A stretch of 62,944 nt of DNA from a virus. Positions 1 to 9,128 of this stretch are shown piece by piece (within the stretch, counting starts at the first letter, position 1; every line of letters begins with the position of its first letter). The DNA lies in IMG/VR virus record IMGVR_UViG_3300025853_000079, positions 1-62,944 of that record; one strand, written 5' to 3'. Position numbers and translations under genes: made by a program. The notes under the pieces are model-generated. The model saw nothing but the letters and a program-made list of their open reading frames with translations. It did no database searches and had not been told where the DNA came from.

Positions 1-151
1 CTCGGTCTCTGATTTTGCCTCGCCTTAGTGCTTCGCGAGAATCGATTTCGCGCTCGCGACGCTGTTCGCGGTGTTCTTCCGCTGCCAGGCCGAGTTGCGA
101 GGCGACCATCGCCAGCCGGATGATTTGAGCGACCTGCGGACGTCTGCGTCG
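1..151. repeat. Terminal overlap, left copy
   Basis: Bases 1-151 repeat bases 62794-62944. Positions 26-151 are identical; the only mismatches are at 16 (T here, C in the right copy) and 25 (T here, G in the right copy). The repeat lies inside one long leftward reading frame. This is what a circular molecule gives when assembled as a linear contig. The mismatches look like end errors or a minor strain variant. The base at 25 creates a TAA stop that the right copy lacks. Confidence 0.9.
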
Positions 152-2682
152 GGCTTGCCGTCGAAGAAGATGCGGACGCGATCGTCGTCGTGATCACGCT
201 CGACCGAATGCCCTGCGACCTCGTGAACGGTCTCGGTGCCGGTCGGTGCGTTCTTCTGTGCTTCGACGCGGTTGCGGGCGTGCTCGGCGAACTTCCAGAT
301 TTTGTGACGCTTCGTGAAGACGGGTTTCTTGAGGTGCTCGGTCTGCAGCTTGTCGAGCGTGTCGAGCGCGTTCTGCACAACTTCCGGGCTCGCATCGCGA
401 ACGGCCGTCGAAAACCTGCCGACAAAATTCTGCTTGAACAACGCAGGATCGGAGCCCCGCATCTCGCCGGCCTCGAACGCCTTCATCGTGCCGATCATCC
501 GCTCGATCTGGCCGTGTATCTCGTTGTGCGACTCTTCCGCGAGCTGCTCGGACGTCATCGCGTTGCGGATGTTGCGACGCATCGCCGCCTGAGCTTTCTT
601 CGAGTAGTCCAGTAGCTCATCGAGGCGTCGTCGCTCGGTGTCGAATCGTTTCTGATTCCGACGCGTCGGGAAGTTGCTCGGTCCGGTGACCATTGGTGAC
701 AGCGTGCGGCTCTTCGCGTCGAGGTGCGCGTTCAGTTTCTTGAGGTAGCCCTCCTGGAACCGTGAGAACTCGCTATCGAGGACCATCTGCTGCTCGGGCG
801 ACTTCGCCATCTTGCTGACGTCATCCCAGACGGAATCCATGAACTGCTTGTATTGCTGCTGTTCCTGCTTTGCCCGTTCATCGGGCACCATCGAAATGCC
901 AGCGTAGGCCGCGGCTGCTCGCTTGTAGTCGACGTCGCTCTCGGAGATCGTCGGCCGCTTCGGGCTCTCGGTCTCCGGTTCCGCTTCGCCGCCGTTCGCT
1001 CGCTCCCATTTCGCATCCGCCTGCGTACCGAACGTACTCACGCCGCTGTCGATCGCGTCGCGGATATCGGCCTCATGCTGCTCGACGGTCTTCTTGCCAG
1101 TCCGGGCTCGTTTCTCGGCCAGCTCACCGATCAGGCGATCGCGGTGCTGCTCTTTGGTCTCACCGGCCGCCTCGTCGCTTCCGGCCTGCAGGTCGGGATA
1201 ATCCGCCAGAACCTCGGCCGGCACGTCCTTGCCGCGCTTCAAAGCATCCTCGACGAGCTTGCGGTGCTTCGCTTCCGGCATCCCCGTGACGCGCTTGACG
1301 GCGTCTCTCGGTCGCTGCCAGAGCTTCTTGCCCTCACGTTCCTCGGCCTTGCTGATCTTCTTGTCGAGCTCGCTTGTGTCCGGTGGTGCCGGTCGCGTTG
1401 AGCCTGTGCTCATCGCGTTGTCCCAGATATGCCGGTCGCTGATCTTCTTTCGCTCGGCCTGCAGGTCCGCCAGGCTCGGCTCGTCGTCGGCCGGCTCGCC
1501 GACCATTTCGACCTGCTGCGGGTTGGTGTCAGGCTCGAACAACGCGTCGGCCGCGTCAGACATATCCTGCCACGGTTCGCGTTCGTCGCTGTCGGTCGCT
1601 GCCTCAGTCTTCGGTGCCGCCTTGAAACTCTGCGGTTCGAGCCACTCGTAAGATTTGCCGTCGTCGTCCTCGGCGTCCCAGACCTCGCCCATGTCGTCGA
1701 CGGTCTTATTCGTCAGCGTCAGCACTGTTCCGGCCGGCGGAGCTCCGTGTCCCATGTCGTCGTCATATGGAGGCGACCAGAGCACCCGATGCCCTTCCCG
1801 CAGGTCGGCCAGGTTGAGCTCGCCGCCGTCGCTCTTCTTCGCTTCCTGCTTTGCCTTCCGTTCCGCGATCCGCTGCTGCCGGTTCTTCTCCCAGTCCGGA
1901 TCCGTCGTGTCGATCGTCTGGCCGCGGCCCTCTTCGACGTCCCTGATCGCGCTCGCGCCGACGCCATCGTCATAGAACGACTCGAGAGCCTTGCGATTCT
2001 CTGGGCTCGCAGCCCGCTCGGCCGGCGTCTGCTTCTCGCGGTCATCAGCAGCGTTTTTCGACCGCTGTGCCAGCCAACTATGTACTTCGTTTTTCTTCAG
2101 GAACGCGTATTCCTCATCCGGATCGTCGGCCGACGTGTCAAACACGACATAGTTCTTTGAGTCTTTGCGACCATTCGCCGCAACAGCCACGAACTGTGAT
2201 CCCGGCACCTGCAGCGCAGGCGTTCCCTCATGCTCGGTCCATTCGGGTTGATGTGCGTCCCACTTGCTGCTGTCGTTCTTCTCGTGCCACTCGTCCCGTT
2301 GCTTGTTCTCACGTTCCTGGCGGCGTTTGGCACCTGGTGCCATCTTTTCGATCGATTCCGCGTCCCGATCCTTCGGCTTGCTCTTCTTCTTCGGCTTCTT
2401 CTCGTCGCCCTTGCCGAAATCGTTGAGGTTCTTGATGCCCTTCTCAGCGAGAGCGGCCGGCCCCTTCACAATGTCGCCGTCGCCGTTGATCTGGACGTGA
2501 GCCCCACCGCTGCCGTCCTCGCCTTTCAGCGTGATCCAGCGGAGTTTGCCCTGCGTCTTTTTCGACGCGCGTTCTTCGCCGCTGAACAGATCGCGTTGGC
2601 CCGGAGCGTCCTTACGCTTGCGGGCGTACTGCTCGACGTTGGCGGCTGCCGCCGCGTTGATCATTGCGGTGATCGGGTGCAT
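25..2682 (-). CDS. Polyvalent protein, N-terminal part (885 codons as written)
   Basis: Large charged protein placed just after portal and virion-surface genes. Residues about 25-75 contain a GQRDLFSG..R..KTQG..RW motif followed by a Gly-rich strand pair ending in INGDGDIVKGP, a module common in phage polyvalent proteins that are thought to enter the host with the DNA. The middle is Glu/Lys-rich and probably helical. The last 50 residues carry an RIFFDGKP..DVRRSLKSSGWRWSP module also known from such proteins. The TAA stop at 25-27 is doubtful: the right-end copy of these bases reads TAC, and joining the ends gives one frame of 2158 codons continuing to 58999. The start at 2682 is the first ATG of the frame; no strong ribosome site is visible. 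Confidence 0.75.
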   Translation of the reverse strand: MHPITAMINAAAAANVEQYARKRKDAPGQRDLFSGEERASKKTQGKLRWITLKGEDGSGGAHVQINGDGDIVKGPAALAEKGIKNLNDFGKGDEKKPKKKSKPKDRDAESIEKMAPGAKRRQERENKQRDEWHEKNDSSKWDAHQPEWTEHEGTPALQVPGSQFVAVAANGRKDSKNYVVFDTSADDPDEEYAFLKKNEVHSWLAQRSKNAADDREKQTPAERAASPENRKALESFYDDGVGASAIRDVEEGRGQTIDTTDPDWEKNRQQRIAERKAKQEAKKSDGGELNLADLREGHRVLWSPPYDDDMGHGAPPAGTVLTLTNKTVDDMGEVWDAEDDDGKSYEWLEPQSFKAAPKTEAATDSDEREPWQDMSDAADALFEPDTNPQQVEMVGEPADDEPSLADLQAERKKISDRHIWDNAMSTGSTRPAPPDTSELDKKISKAEEREGKKLWQRPRDAVKRVTGMPEAKHRKLVEDALKRGKDVPAEVLADYPDLQAGSDEAAGETKEQHRDRLIGELAEKRARTGKKTVEQHEADIRDAIDSGVSTFGTQADAKWERANGGEAEPETESPKRPTISESDVDYKRAAAAYAGISMVPDERAKQEQQQYKQFMDSVWDDVSKMAKSPEQQMVLDSEFSRFQEGYLKKLNAHLDAKSRTLSPMVTGPSNFPTRRNQKRFDTERRRLDELLDYSKKAQAAMRRNIRNAMTSEQLAEESHNEIHGQIERMIGTMKAFEAGEMRGSDPALFKQNFVGRFSTAVRDASPEVVQNALDTLDKLQTEHLKKPVFTKRHKIWKFAEHARNRVEAQKNAPTGTETVHEVAGHSVERDHDDDRVRIFFDGKPDADVRRSLKSSGWRWSPRNSAWQRKNTANSVASAKSILAKH

Positions 2683-2729
2683 GTCGTCATCCGTGAGAAA
2701 TTAAGTCTGGCACGACAGAGACACGGCCC

Positions 2730-3074
2730 TTACGTGACCGGCTGGATTTCGGCGTCGCTCATCGTGCCACTACCGAGCACCATCTTGATCCACGGGAACG
2801 CCGCACACTCATCCGGAACCGGGAACCAGCCTTCTGCCGCGGCCGTCAGGCTGACGTTCTCGAACGCCGTCCAGTCCGTATCAGCGGACGTGCGACGGTT
2901 CAGAACCGTGTAGTCGCCGCCCTCTGATGTTGCTCCGTAGAACGTGATCGTCGCAGCCGCCGACAAGTAGACCATGCCGGTGATTCCGCTGTACGGGATC
3001 GCCTCGGTCGTTCCTTCTGCTGCTGTCAGTGCCAGGGCTCCCGTGCCCCGTTTGTCTCGAGAGATTACTCCCAT
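2730..3074 (-). CDS. Small beta-rich virion-type protein
   Basis: 114 residues, not recognised. The sequence is rich in Thr, Ala, Gly and alternating hydrophobic residues (for example ITFYGATSEGG), as in small beta-sandwich virion proteins. The ATG at 3074 is preferred over an upstream in-frame start because AAGGAT lies eight bases ahead of it, inside the last codons of the preceding gene, which ends at 3080. It sits between a surface protein and the polyvalent gene in the head module, so a decoration or accessory virion role is likely but unproven. Confidence 0.6.
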   Translation of the reverse strand: MGVISRDKRGTGALALTAAEGTTEAIPYSGITGMVYLSAAATITFYGATSEGGDYTVLNRRTSADTDWTAFENVSLTAAAEGWFPVPDECAAFPWIKMVLGSGTMSDAEIQPVT

Positions 3075-3079
3075 TGGTT

Positions 3080-4561
3080 CTATCCTTTTCTGCTGTCGCA
3101 GGAACAAAGCATTCTGAGCATTCGCCGCCGCCGGGCGTTCGGATCAGTGCCGCCACCGCCGCCACCGCCTCCAGCCGCGCCGTATGTGACTTCAAGGTAT
3201 GGATCGTTCGCGCTCTCGGCGGTATAGACCGACGTGTTCTGCGAACCACCCGGTCCTGATGTTGAGCCGATGTAGTCCAGATTTGACCGGCAGCAGAATT
3301 TCACGATCCCTGAACCGTCGACGGCTGTTTGCAGGTGCGTGATGCCCGTGATATTCAGCGCAACCGGCGTGTCGTCGAGCTGAAACGCATCCGTCAGATC
3401 AGTGTCGTGATCGTTGAACGTGTTCTGATAGTCCGTCGTCGTGTGCCCCGTGTTGCTGGCGGTCGTCGCGCCGGTCAGCCTTACGTCGCGGTTGTATCCC
3501 CCCGTTCGGACGCAGTGCCAGTTTGCACTTTCGACCGATTGACCAGACAACGATGACACGTCGAAGAGTGTGATAAAGCGGTGATTTGTGATGGTGCTGG
3601 TGTCGTAGGTAATCCCCGCCGTGGTCTGGTGCGATGCGCTGTACGTGGAACTGCCGTTTGCCGCGATCACGGTGGCCCAATCGCCGTTTCGAGCGCCCAC
3701 GTGACCGTCCCACGTCGTGGTCTCTGAGTGCGGGTCCGGGTAGAACGTTTGCACGTCATCACTGATTAGCAACGAACCCTCCGCCGCTGCTGCGTCTACC
3801 AGCGCGGCCGGGATTGTCTTCGTGAGCCTAATCGTATCCGGATCAACGATCGTGGCAGTGACGGTCGCGGACTGCGTCACCAGCGTGCCGTCTGCTTTCC
3901 AATACCAGACCTGCGGAGCCTTAAACCCGCTGCCTCGCTGCTGGTCGAGCTGTCCGTCGAAGTAATGGACGGCAGCCCCTGCTGTCGGTATCTGGATCGT
4001 GTTGTCGATCGCCGACGCCCAGAGAGACCCGTCTGGCATCTTCGCGCGTTCGCTGCCGATCCATACCTGCGCTTTCGAGCATGTAATCAGCCAGCTGGCC
4101 TGTAGCGGTTGCCCGATGTGCCTGGACTCCAGCCTAGCCGGATCGATGACTGCTTCCCGCGTTGCCCGCGGGGCTCGCCCATGCCAGACCGTGTATCTCA
4201 ACGAGAGCCCTGGCCCCCAGGCGTCATCATACCAGACCTGCGAGGGTTGACTGTCGTCAATGCGGCCCGCGACGGCTCCGATCCCTTCTGGCGTAATCTC
4301 AAGGACCATCGCCGGGCTGGTGATCAACGACCGATTGAACACGTCCCAGCGGTTATTGATCTCGAGAACGGCCGTCTCATTGGCGAACTGCGGAACGTGA
4401 AACCGGAACGGTCCGGAATCGCTGACGAACGCGGAACCGTCGTTGCGGAATGCCGCGTTGATGGCATCCCAGCTGCCGCCGTCGTTGCGGTATCCGATCC
4501 ACTTGCCGTGTACCTGGGCGCGATTGCCAGACTTCCACGTATTGAATGCAACAGGTCTCAC
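3080..4561 (-). CDS. Virion surface protein with DNRLRE-like C-terminal domain
   Basis: 493 residues. The region from about 260 to 460 looks like a jelly-roll domain of the DNRLRE type: it begins around a TTTWDGHVG segment, has FDVSSL and FNDHDTDLTD strands, and ends in DPYLEVTYG. This is followed by a glycine run and a basic, Cys-containing tail. The N-terminal part is Trp- and Asp-rich and unrecognised. ATG overlaps the portal stop codon by four bases (ATGA), so translation is coupled to the portal. A head fibre or accessory surface role fits the position; no catalytic motif is seen. Confidence 0.6.
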   Translation of the reverse strand: MRPVAFNTWKSGNRAQVHGKWIGYRNDGGSWDAINAAFRNDGSAFVSDSGPFRFHVPQFANETAVLEINNRWDVFNRSLITSPAMVLEITPEGIGAVAGRIDDSQPSQVWYDDAWGPGLSLRYTVWHGRAPRATREAVIDPARLESRHIGQPLQASWLITCSKAQVWIGSERAKMPDGSLWASAIDNTIQIPTAGAAVHYFDGQLDQQRGSGFKAPQVWYWKADGTLVTQSATVTATIVDPDTIRLTKTIPAALVDAAAAEGSLLISDDVQTFYPDPHSETTTWDGHVGARNGDWATVIAANGSSTYSASHQTTAGITYDTSTITNHRFITLFDVSSLSGQSVESANWHCVRTGGYNRDVRLTGATTASNTGHTTTDYQNTFNDHDTDLTDAFQLDDTPVALNITGITHLQTAVDGSGIVKFCCRSNLDYIGSTSGPGGSQNTSVYTAESANDPYLEVTYGAAGGGGGGGGTDPNARRRRMLRMLCSCDSRKG

Positions 4562-7356
4562 GACAGTCCCTCGGCAAACGGCAGCGATAGATCGCCGTTG
4601 GTCATCCAGTCAATCAGCTGCTTCCAGGTTGCCGGCGTCACGGTGCCCACTTTCCAGCCGGCCGTAAACGCGTCGCGGTACGCCTTGCGGGCTTCCGCCT
4701 CGGTGTGGAACCCGGTCATCACCTTATGCTCGTCAAATCGCCCGTTGTCCTGGTTGATCTGATCGACGACGTACACCAGATCGCAGGCGGGATCCGGCCC
4801 GATGAAGACGTCGAGCTGGTCGCCGTCGTTGCCCTCGGTGCGTCGCAGGTAGCCGTAATGCGCCGGCATCGTCACGGACCACTCTTTGCCGTTCGCGTCG
4901 GTGCCGCTGCGTGTCGAGCCCTTCGGATTCTCGATCGTGACCTGCAGGCCGTGATTCCAGAATTTGCCCTTCCGGTAGTTCCCGCTTTTTGCCTGCGCCT
5001 CGGTCGGGCTCGTGTCGGTCACGGCCGCGGCTTCACGGCAGGCCGTCGCGACGTCTCGCGCGTAGTGCTCGCTGTCCTGATCGGCGTCGCCGTCCAGGTC
5101 GAGCGAAACACTCTCGTCATACGTCTGAATGATCGCAGCCCGGAGCTCATCCAGAACGCCGCGATGCCGCAGCTCGCGATAGACCTCATTCTCGACGGAC
5201 GTCTCGCCGTCCTCAGCAATGCCCTCGCGTCGCTTCGCCTGAAGCCGCTGCAGGAGCGTCTTCAGCTGCTCGTGATTCCGTCGTTGAATACAGAGCTCGA
5301 TGCAGCGTTCCGCGACGTCGGCCTTGTAATCGACGACAGCCGCGTCAGCTTCGCCGTCGTCGTCGTCCTCGGATTCTTGAACCCATTCCTCGGATACGAG
5401 GCTGTACCTCGCTCCGGGCGTGCCGCCGCCGTCCTCGAGCTCGACGAACAACTCGACCTGATGGCCACCGATTCGAACGTCGTGCTTCAGGTTCCAGAGT
5501 GCTCCGTGATCGTAGAGATACTCGTCGAGAAACTCGCGATCGATGCCCTCGATCTCCGGATCAACGACGAGGTGAACGTCGATGTCGCTCTGCTCGGTGA
5601 ACCGGTCCGGATTCGCTGCGCTGCCGGCAATCACGATATCGGTGACCTGATCGCGATCGATCGCCAGCGTGCCGGCAAAGTCTTCCGCGATCTTCCGGAG
5701 CTTCTCGACGACTTCGGGAGCCGTGACGTCGAAATCACCGCGTTCGGGCTCATCGTCGCGTTCGTACTTCTCGGGCTCGACGACAGCGCCAACTTTCGCG
5801 CCCATATCCGCCACTGCGGCCAGTGTTCGAGGATCCGGCATCGCACCACCGCCGGCCGTACCGTCGTCCATACCCGGCATTCCCTCGCCGCCGCCCTGCG
5901 GGCTCGGCAGAACGCGGTCGGTTTCCTTCGGGACACTCGCGCCGATCGAATCGAGAACGTCGCTCTCTTTGATCCGGGCACCCATCTCCCAGGCACCTTT
6001 GAACGCTCCGAGCTTGCTTTCCGGATTCGGGTCTTCCGTCTCGATGACAAACCGGCAGTGGATATCGGACGCCGCCGGGAAATTGAATTGCTTGACCGGC
6101 TCGACCAGTTCGTACGTCAGCGTTTCTTCAAGGTTCCGGGCGTCGTACGTGACGATCTGCATCAGAGTGTCGAGGTGCAGGTCAGCCAGGCCGGATCCCA
6201 GCCCGGTCGCGTCCGCTTCGCTCGTCAGCGTCTGACCTAAGATGTATCGCTTGATCCGGTGCCCGAAATACTCCTCGAGCAGGTTTTTGATGATCTCCGC
6301 ACCGGCCATGCCGGGCTCAACGATGTGGACGTTGTAGAGCGGTGCGTCCTCACCCATCGGCTTCGGAAACAGAATGACGCCCTTATTTCCGCTGCCTCGC
6401 TGCAGGGCCGCCGTTTCGACGGCGTCTTTAGCCTCGGACGAACCCATCGGGTATTCCCAGACTTCGATGCCGGCTGCCGAGCGTTCCAGGTATTCGAGCA
6501 GGTAGGCCTTGCACTCCTGCTGCTGGAACCACTCCCAATAGATTCGCGATCGAATGCCGACGCCGTGAACTGAGCCAGCGTCGATTGGGTTTTCCCAGGG
6601 AGCATCCTCGATCTGGTGTCGATGGATTGCCAGCAATCGCCGTTGATAGTGCGGCAGGAAGTAAGCCATCCCGCGATCAGTCGCCGCGAGGTAGTTCTTG
6701 TCAATGTGGCTTGACGCCGCGAGAGCCCGGTTGATCAGGATTCCGACCGGGCCGAGATCGCGGTTGTACGTGCCGCTCAGCCAGCTTGGGTCATCGTGCT
6801 GGAAGACCAGCTTGTCGCCGTTGACCGGGCTCCAGCCATACCCCTCGGCCAGCGTTGGCGCGGTCGGCATGATGTAAGATTCGCCCTGAATCCGCTGCTT
6901 CGCCCAGCGGTGCTGAACGGCATACTTGCCATACCAGATCGCTTCGAGCAGGTTGCGACGGTACTCCGTGAAGCGTCGCATACGCTTCAGAATCATCGTC
7001 AGCTTCGTGCAGAGCTCTTTCTGCTCGGGGCTGTTCTCGTCTTCGGGCTCAATGTGCCAGTCGAGTAGGGCCGTGAGCCGCTGCCGGGCTTCAAGGCACT
7101 CCATGATGCCGACGTCGTTCCGCATGAAACGAGCGTTGTCGCGGCTGGCTTTGATCGCCTCGTCGCTGTCTCGGTAGACGCGGGCAATCGAGCCCAGGAG
7201 CGAGTTGAACGTCAGGACGTGCGGCAGAGGCTGCTTGCCGGCGTTCGGCAGGCCGCCACTGAGAAACGACGTATCGACGATATTCGCAGTCGTGCGATTG
7301 AGCTGCGTCGTGATCTGCTGATAGCTGTCGGGGATTCGTGGCGCCGCGCCGATCAT
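4558..7356 (-). CDS. Mu gp29-like portal fused to nucleotidyltransferase and InPase-like domains
   Basis: 932 residues in three parts. Residues 1 to about 490 resemble the DUF935 portal family (Mu gp29), with a GQTLTSEADATGLGSG segment and the long helical body. Residues about 560-690 carry a minimal nucleotidyltransferase signature, GSAA followed by SDIDVHLVVD. Residues about 790-932 match the pyrophosphatase-like InPase domain of polyvalent proteins: GNYRKG, IENPKGSTRSG, MPAHYGY, GDQLDVFIGP and FDEHKVM are all present. Portals of this family are usually about 500 residues, so the tail nearly doubles the protein. A promoter copy, a hairpin terminator and a leader stem-loop precede it. Confidence 0.85.
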   Translation of the reverse strand: MIGAAPRIPDSYQQITTQLNRTTANIVDTSFLSGGLPNAGKQPLPHVLTFNSLLGSIARVYRDSDEAIKASRDNARFMRNDVGIMECLEARQRLTALLDWHIEPEDENSPEQKELCTKLTMILKRMRRFTEYRRNLLEAIWYGKYAVQHRWAKQRIQGESYIMPTAPTLAEGYGWSPVNGDKLVFQHDDPSWLSGTYNRDLGPVGILINRALAASSHIDKNYLAATDRGMAYFLPHYQRRLLAIHRHQIEDAPWENPIDAGSVHGVGIRSRIYWEWFQQQECKAYLLEYLERSAAGIEVWEYPMGSSEAKDAVETAALQRGSGNKGVILFPKPMGEDAPLYNVHIVEPGMAGAEIIKNLLEEYFGHRIKRYILGQTLTSEADATGLGSGLADLHLDTLMQIVTYDARNLEETLTYELVEPVKQFNFPAASDIHCRFVIETEDPNPESKLGAFKGAWEMGARIKESDVLDSIGASVPKETDRVLPSPQGGGEGMPGMDDGTAGGGAMPDPRTLAAVADMGAKVGAVVEPEKYERDDEPERGDFDVTAPEVVEKLRKIAEDFAGTLAIDRDQVTDIVIAGSAANPDRFTEQSDIDVHLVVDPEIEGIDREFLDEYLYDHGALWNLKHDVRIGGHQVELFVELEDGGGTPGARYSLVSEEWVQESEDDDDGEADAAVVDYKADVAERCIELCIQRRNHEQLKTLLQRLQAKRREGIAEDGETSVENEVYRELRHRGVLDELRAAIIQTYDESVSLDLDGDADQDSEHYARDVATACREAAAVTDTSPTEAQAKSGNYRKGKFWNHGLQVTIENPKGSTRSGTDANGKEWSVTMPAHYGYLRRTEGNDGDQLDVFIGPDPACDLVYVVDQINQDNGRFDEHKVMTGFHTEAEARKAYRDAFTAGWKVGTVTPATWKQLIDWMTNGDLSLPFAEGLS

Positions 7357-7382
7357 GCGTCGATGTCGTTATCCGCCGCTCA

Positions 7383-7400
7383 GCTCGGTGGTTCCGATGC
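7383..7400 (-). promoter_or_regulatory. Leader stem-loop, copy upstream of portal
   Basis: GCATCGGAACCACCGAGC on the minus strand: arms TCGG and CCGA with outer GC/GC pairs, loop AACCA. It ends 27 bases before the portal ATG. One of six copies placed before structural genes. Confidence 0.7.
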
Positions 7401-7405
7401 AGTGC

Positions 7406-7442
7406 GAGAAAGGCGACCCGGACAAAATAGAGCCGGGCCGCC
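7406..7442 (-). terminator. Hairpin terminator or attenuator before portal
   Basis: Minus-strand stem GGCGGCCCGG / CCGGGTCGCC (ten pairs, one G-U) with an 11-base loop, followed by a weak T-tract TTTCTC. It lies between the promoter copy at 7480-7508 and the portal start, so it could act as an attenuator as well as ending upstream transcripts. Confidence 0.6.
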
Positions 7443-7479
7443 CTGCGAGGTTACGCCAGTGGCATCTGGCAGTCGAACG

Positions 7480-7508
7480 AATTAGCAGATTGTTTGAGCG
7501 ATTGTCGA
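7480..7508 (-). promoter_or_regulatory. Late promoter-like copy upstream of portal
   Basis: Minus strand TCGACA, 17-base spacer starting ATCGCTC, then CTAATT. It lies directly after the stop of the 199-residue gene and 124 bases before the portal ATG. Confidence 0.6.
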
Positions 7509-7515
7509 ATCGGCG

Positions 7516-8115
7516 TCAGCAGCTCGTCAGAGCGGCACGCTCTCCGCTCCATTCTTCGATCGCTTGGCTACTGTTGCCCTGTTGTGCCATTTTCTCGATC
7601 AGCTGCTGCGACAGGTTCAGACAACGACTCTTTACCCTGTCGAGCTCGGCCTTCACTTCTTCCAGTTCGGCGTTTGGATGCCCTTTCTGCAATTCTTCGT
7701 TTTGCTCCCGAAGCCAAGCGAGCTCCTCGTGCAATGGCTTCGTTTCCTGCTCGTGCAGTTCTGCTTGCATCTCGCGAGTGTTTTTGATGATTTCCACAAC
7801 ACTGGTGGCCCCACTAGGCCCATTTGCCAGATTTTCGGCCAGTTCGCCCGCCAGCTTTGCTAGATGATCAGTCCTCACGTCGATCATGCTCCACAAAGGC
7901 CCGTCACCTTTGTTGATGCGAATTAGCTGGTCCCGAATGTTGCTCAACTCCTCGAGTTTGTCCATCTGTACCGCCTGGCTCGCAACAACCCGCATCCCGG
8001 CCGCTCGTGCCTCAATCGCCACTTCCGCCATCCGCCGGGCAATCCCCTGCAGAGCCAGGACGCCCAGCCCTGTCAGGATGAGGTAGCCCCACTCTCTCGC
8101 TTCAACGTAATCCAT
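7516..8115 (-). CDS. Membrane-anchored coiled-coil protein
   Basis: 199 residues. One hydrophobic segment near the N-terminus (about residues 10-25, YLILTGLGVLALQGIA) is followed by a long charged helical region with heptad-like Leu/Glu/Gln repeats from about 100 to 185. A strong ribosome site, GAGGGG, lies eight bases before the ATG. It sits between the KTSC protein and the portal and is probably co-transcribed with the upstream genes from the promoter at 9511-9539. Function unknown; the shape resembles spanin-like or DNA-ejection helpers, but nothing decides between them. Confidence 0.65.
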   Translation of the reverse strand: MDYVEAREWGYLILTGLGVLALQGIARRMAEVAIEARAAGMRVVASQAVQMDKLEELSNIRDQLIRINKGDGPLWSMIDVRTDHLAKLAGELAENLANGPSGATSVVEIIKNTREMQAELHEQETKPLHEELAWLREQNEELQKGHPNAELEEVKAELDRVKSRCLNLSQQLIEKMAQQGNSSQAIEEWSGERAALTSC

Positions 8116-8141
8116 CGATGTGCCCCTCGATGCTGTGCAGC

Positions 8142-9125
8142 CTATCGACCTCGATTCGGCAGGCCGCGGTTTGGAATGCCGCGCGACGCCAGAGCCTGCA
8201 GCTCCGGCTGATATCGCCCGACCAGTCGATCCGGCAAAGCTGACTGGAACGTCTGCGTTTCCCCTGTGCTCGGACTGCGTGCTCTCAGCTGCCGTCCGAT
8301 GAAATACTCTTTCCGTCGATCGCCCTGACCGTAGGCCTTCGCTTCCCGCGGCACGTAGCCCTGAGCAATGCCAGCCAGCTTGTACCGGTAGCGATGCCCG
8401 CTGACGGTCCCGCGAACACGAATCCGATCCCAGACAAAAGAGCCTTTCGAACTCGCGGTTCGCATCGACTCGAAAACGTACGGATGCACGTTCTCATACT
8501 CGTACTGCGGGCCGGCCGTCTTACTCCTGCCGCCTCGTCGCCGGTCTTTCTGCAGGAATCGAATCTTGAGCGTGCCGTGCTGGCTCTGACCGTCCCAGTC
8601 GAAGCCGATCGAATGCACGTTCGACGATTCGACGTTGATCATTTCGCCGGTAATCAGCGGGTCGTCAGGCTGCACCCACATGGTGCGACCGCCGGCCGTC
8701 GCCGTGACTCGGTTATCCGGCCGAGTCTTCAGCGGATATGTATCCGGCTCGGCTGAACGGCCTCGATTCGGCTTCGCCGCCGGCTGACCCTTGAACAGCT
8801 CCGGTCGATGCTCACGCAGGAACGATTCCGCCAGGTCGAGTGCAATGTTGAGCTCGTCATCGCCGTCAGACGCCACGCCTCGACGCCCTCGGCCGCCGCC
8901 CTTGCCGCCTCCACCGCCACCGGTTGCCCGCTGGATCTTGGTGATCAGGTCGATGATCGGCTTCGCAGCCCCGACGCCACGCAGTAGGTGCGAAACGGCC
9001 TGACTCGTGTCCGTCAGGCTGCCGAGAACTTTGACGCCCTCGATGGCTCCGCGGAAAATCGACTTCGGCCGATTGCGACGGTTCAGAGCCTTCTGACCAC
9101 CGCGGTAATGCGGGAACAGCGGCAT
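8142..9125 (-). CDS. KTSC-domain protein
   Basis: 327 residues. About residues 165-235 match the small KTSC fold: SSNVHSIGFDW, then a strand TLKIRF, then YEYENVHPYVFESM and SSKGSFVWDRIR. Here the usual compact domain is split by a basic loop (RRRGGRSK). A glycine- and arginine-rich linker lies at about 68-83. KTSC domains are often found in phage and RNA-associated proteins; the biochemical role is not settled. The ATG follows the stop of the preceding gene by three bases. It belongs to a four-gene run from the zinc-ribbon gene to the 199-residue membrane protein. Confidence 0.7.
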   Translation of the reverse strand: MPLFPHYRGGQKALNRRNRPKSIFRGAIEGVKVLGSLTDTSQAVSHLLRGVGAAKPIIDLITKIQRATGGGGGGKGGGRGRRGVASDGDDELNIALDLAESFLREHRPELFKGQPAAKPNRGRSAEPDTYPLKTRPDNRVTATAGGRTMWVQPDDPLITGEMINVESSNVHSIGFDWDGQSQHGTLKIRFLQKDRRRGGRSKTAGPQYEYENVHPYVFESMRTASSKGSFVWDRIRVRGTVSGHRYRYKLAGIAQGYVPREAKAYGQGDRRKEYFIGRQLRARSPSTGETQTFQSALPDRLVGRYQPELQALASRGIPNRGLPNRGR

Positions 9126-9128
9126 TGG

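Noticed and set aside
1-151. True direct terminal repeats of a linear phage
   Set aside because: The repeat is short, lies inside one gene, and has mismatches only at its outer end, which fits assembly overlap of a circular or permuted genome better.
4705-6240. 511-codon open frame on the plus strand opposite the portal gene
   Set aside because: It is the complement shadow of a well-supported gene; composition is that of antisense frames in GC-rich DNA, and no motif or ribosome site supports it.
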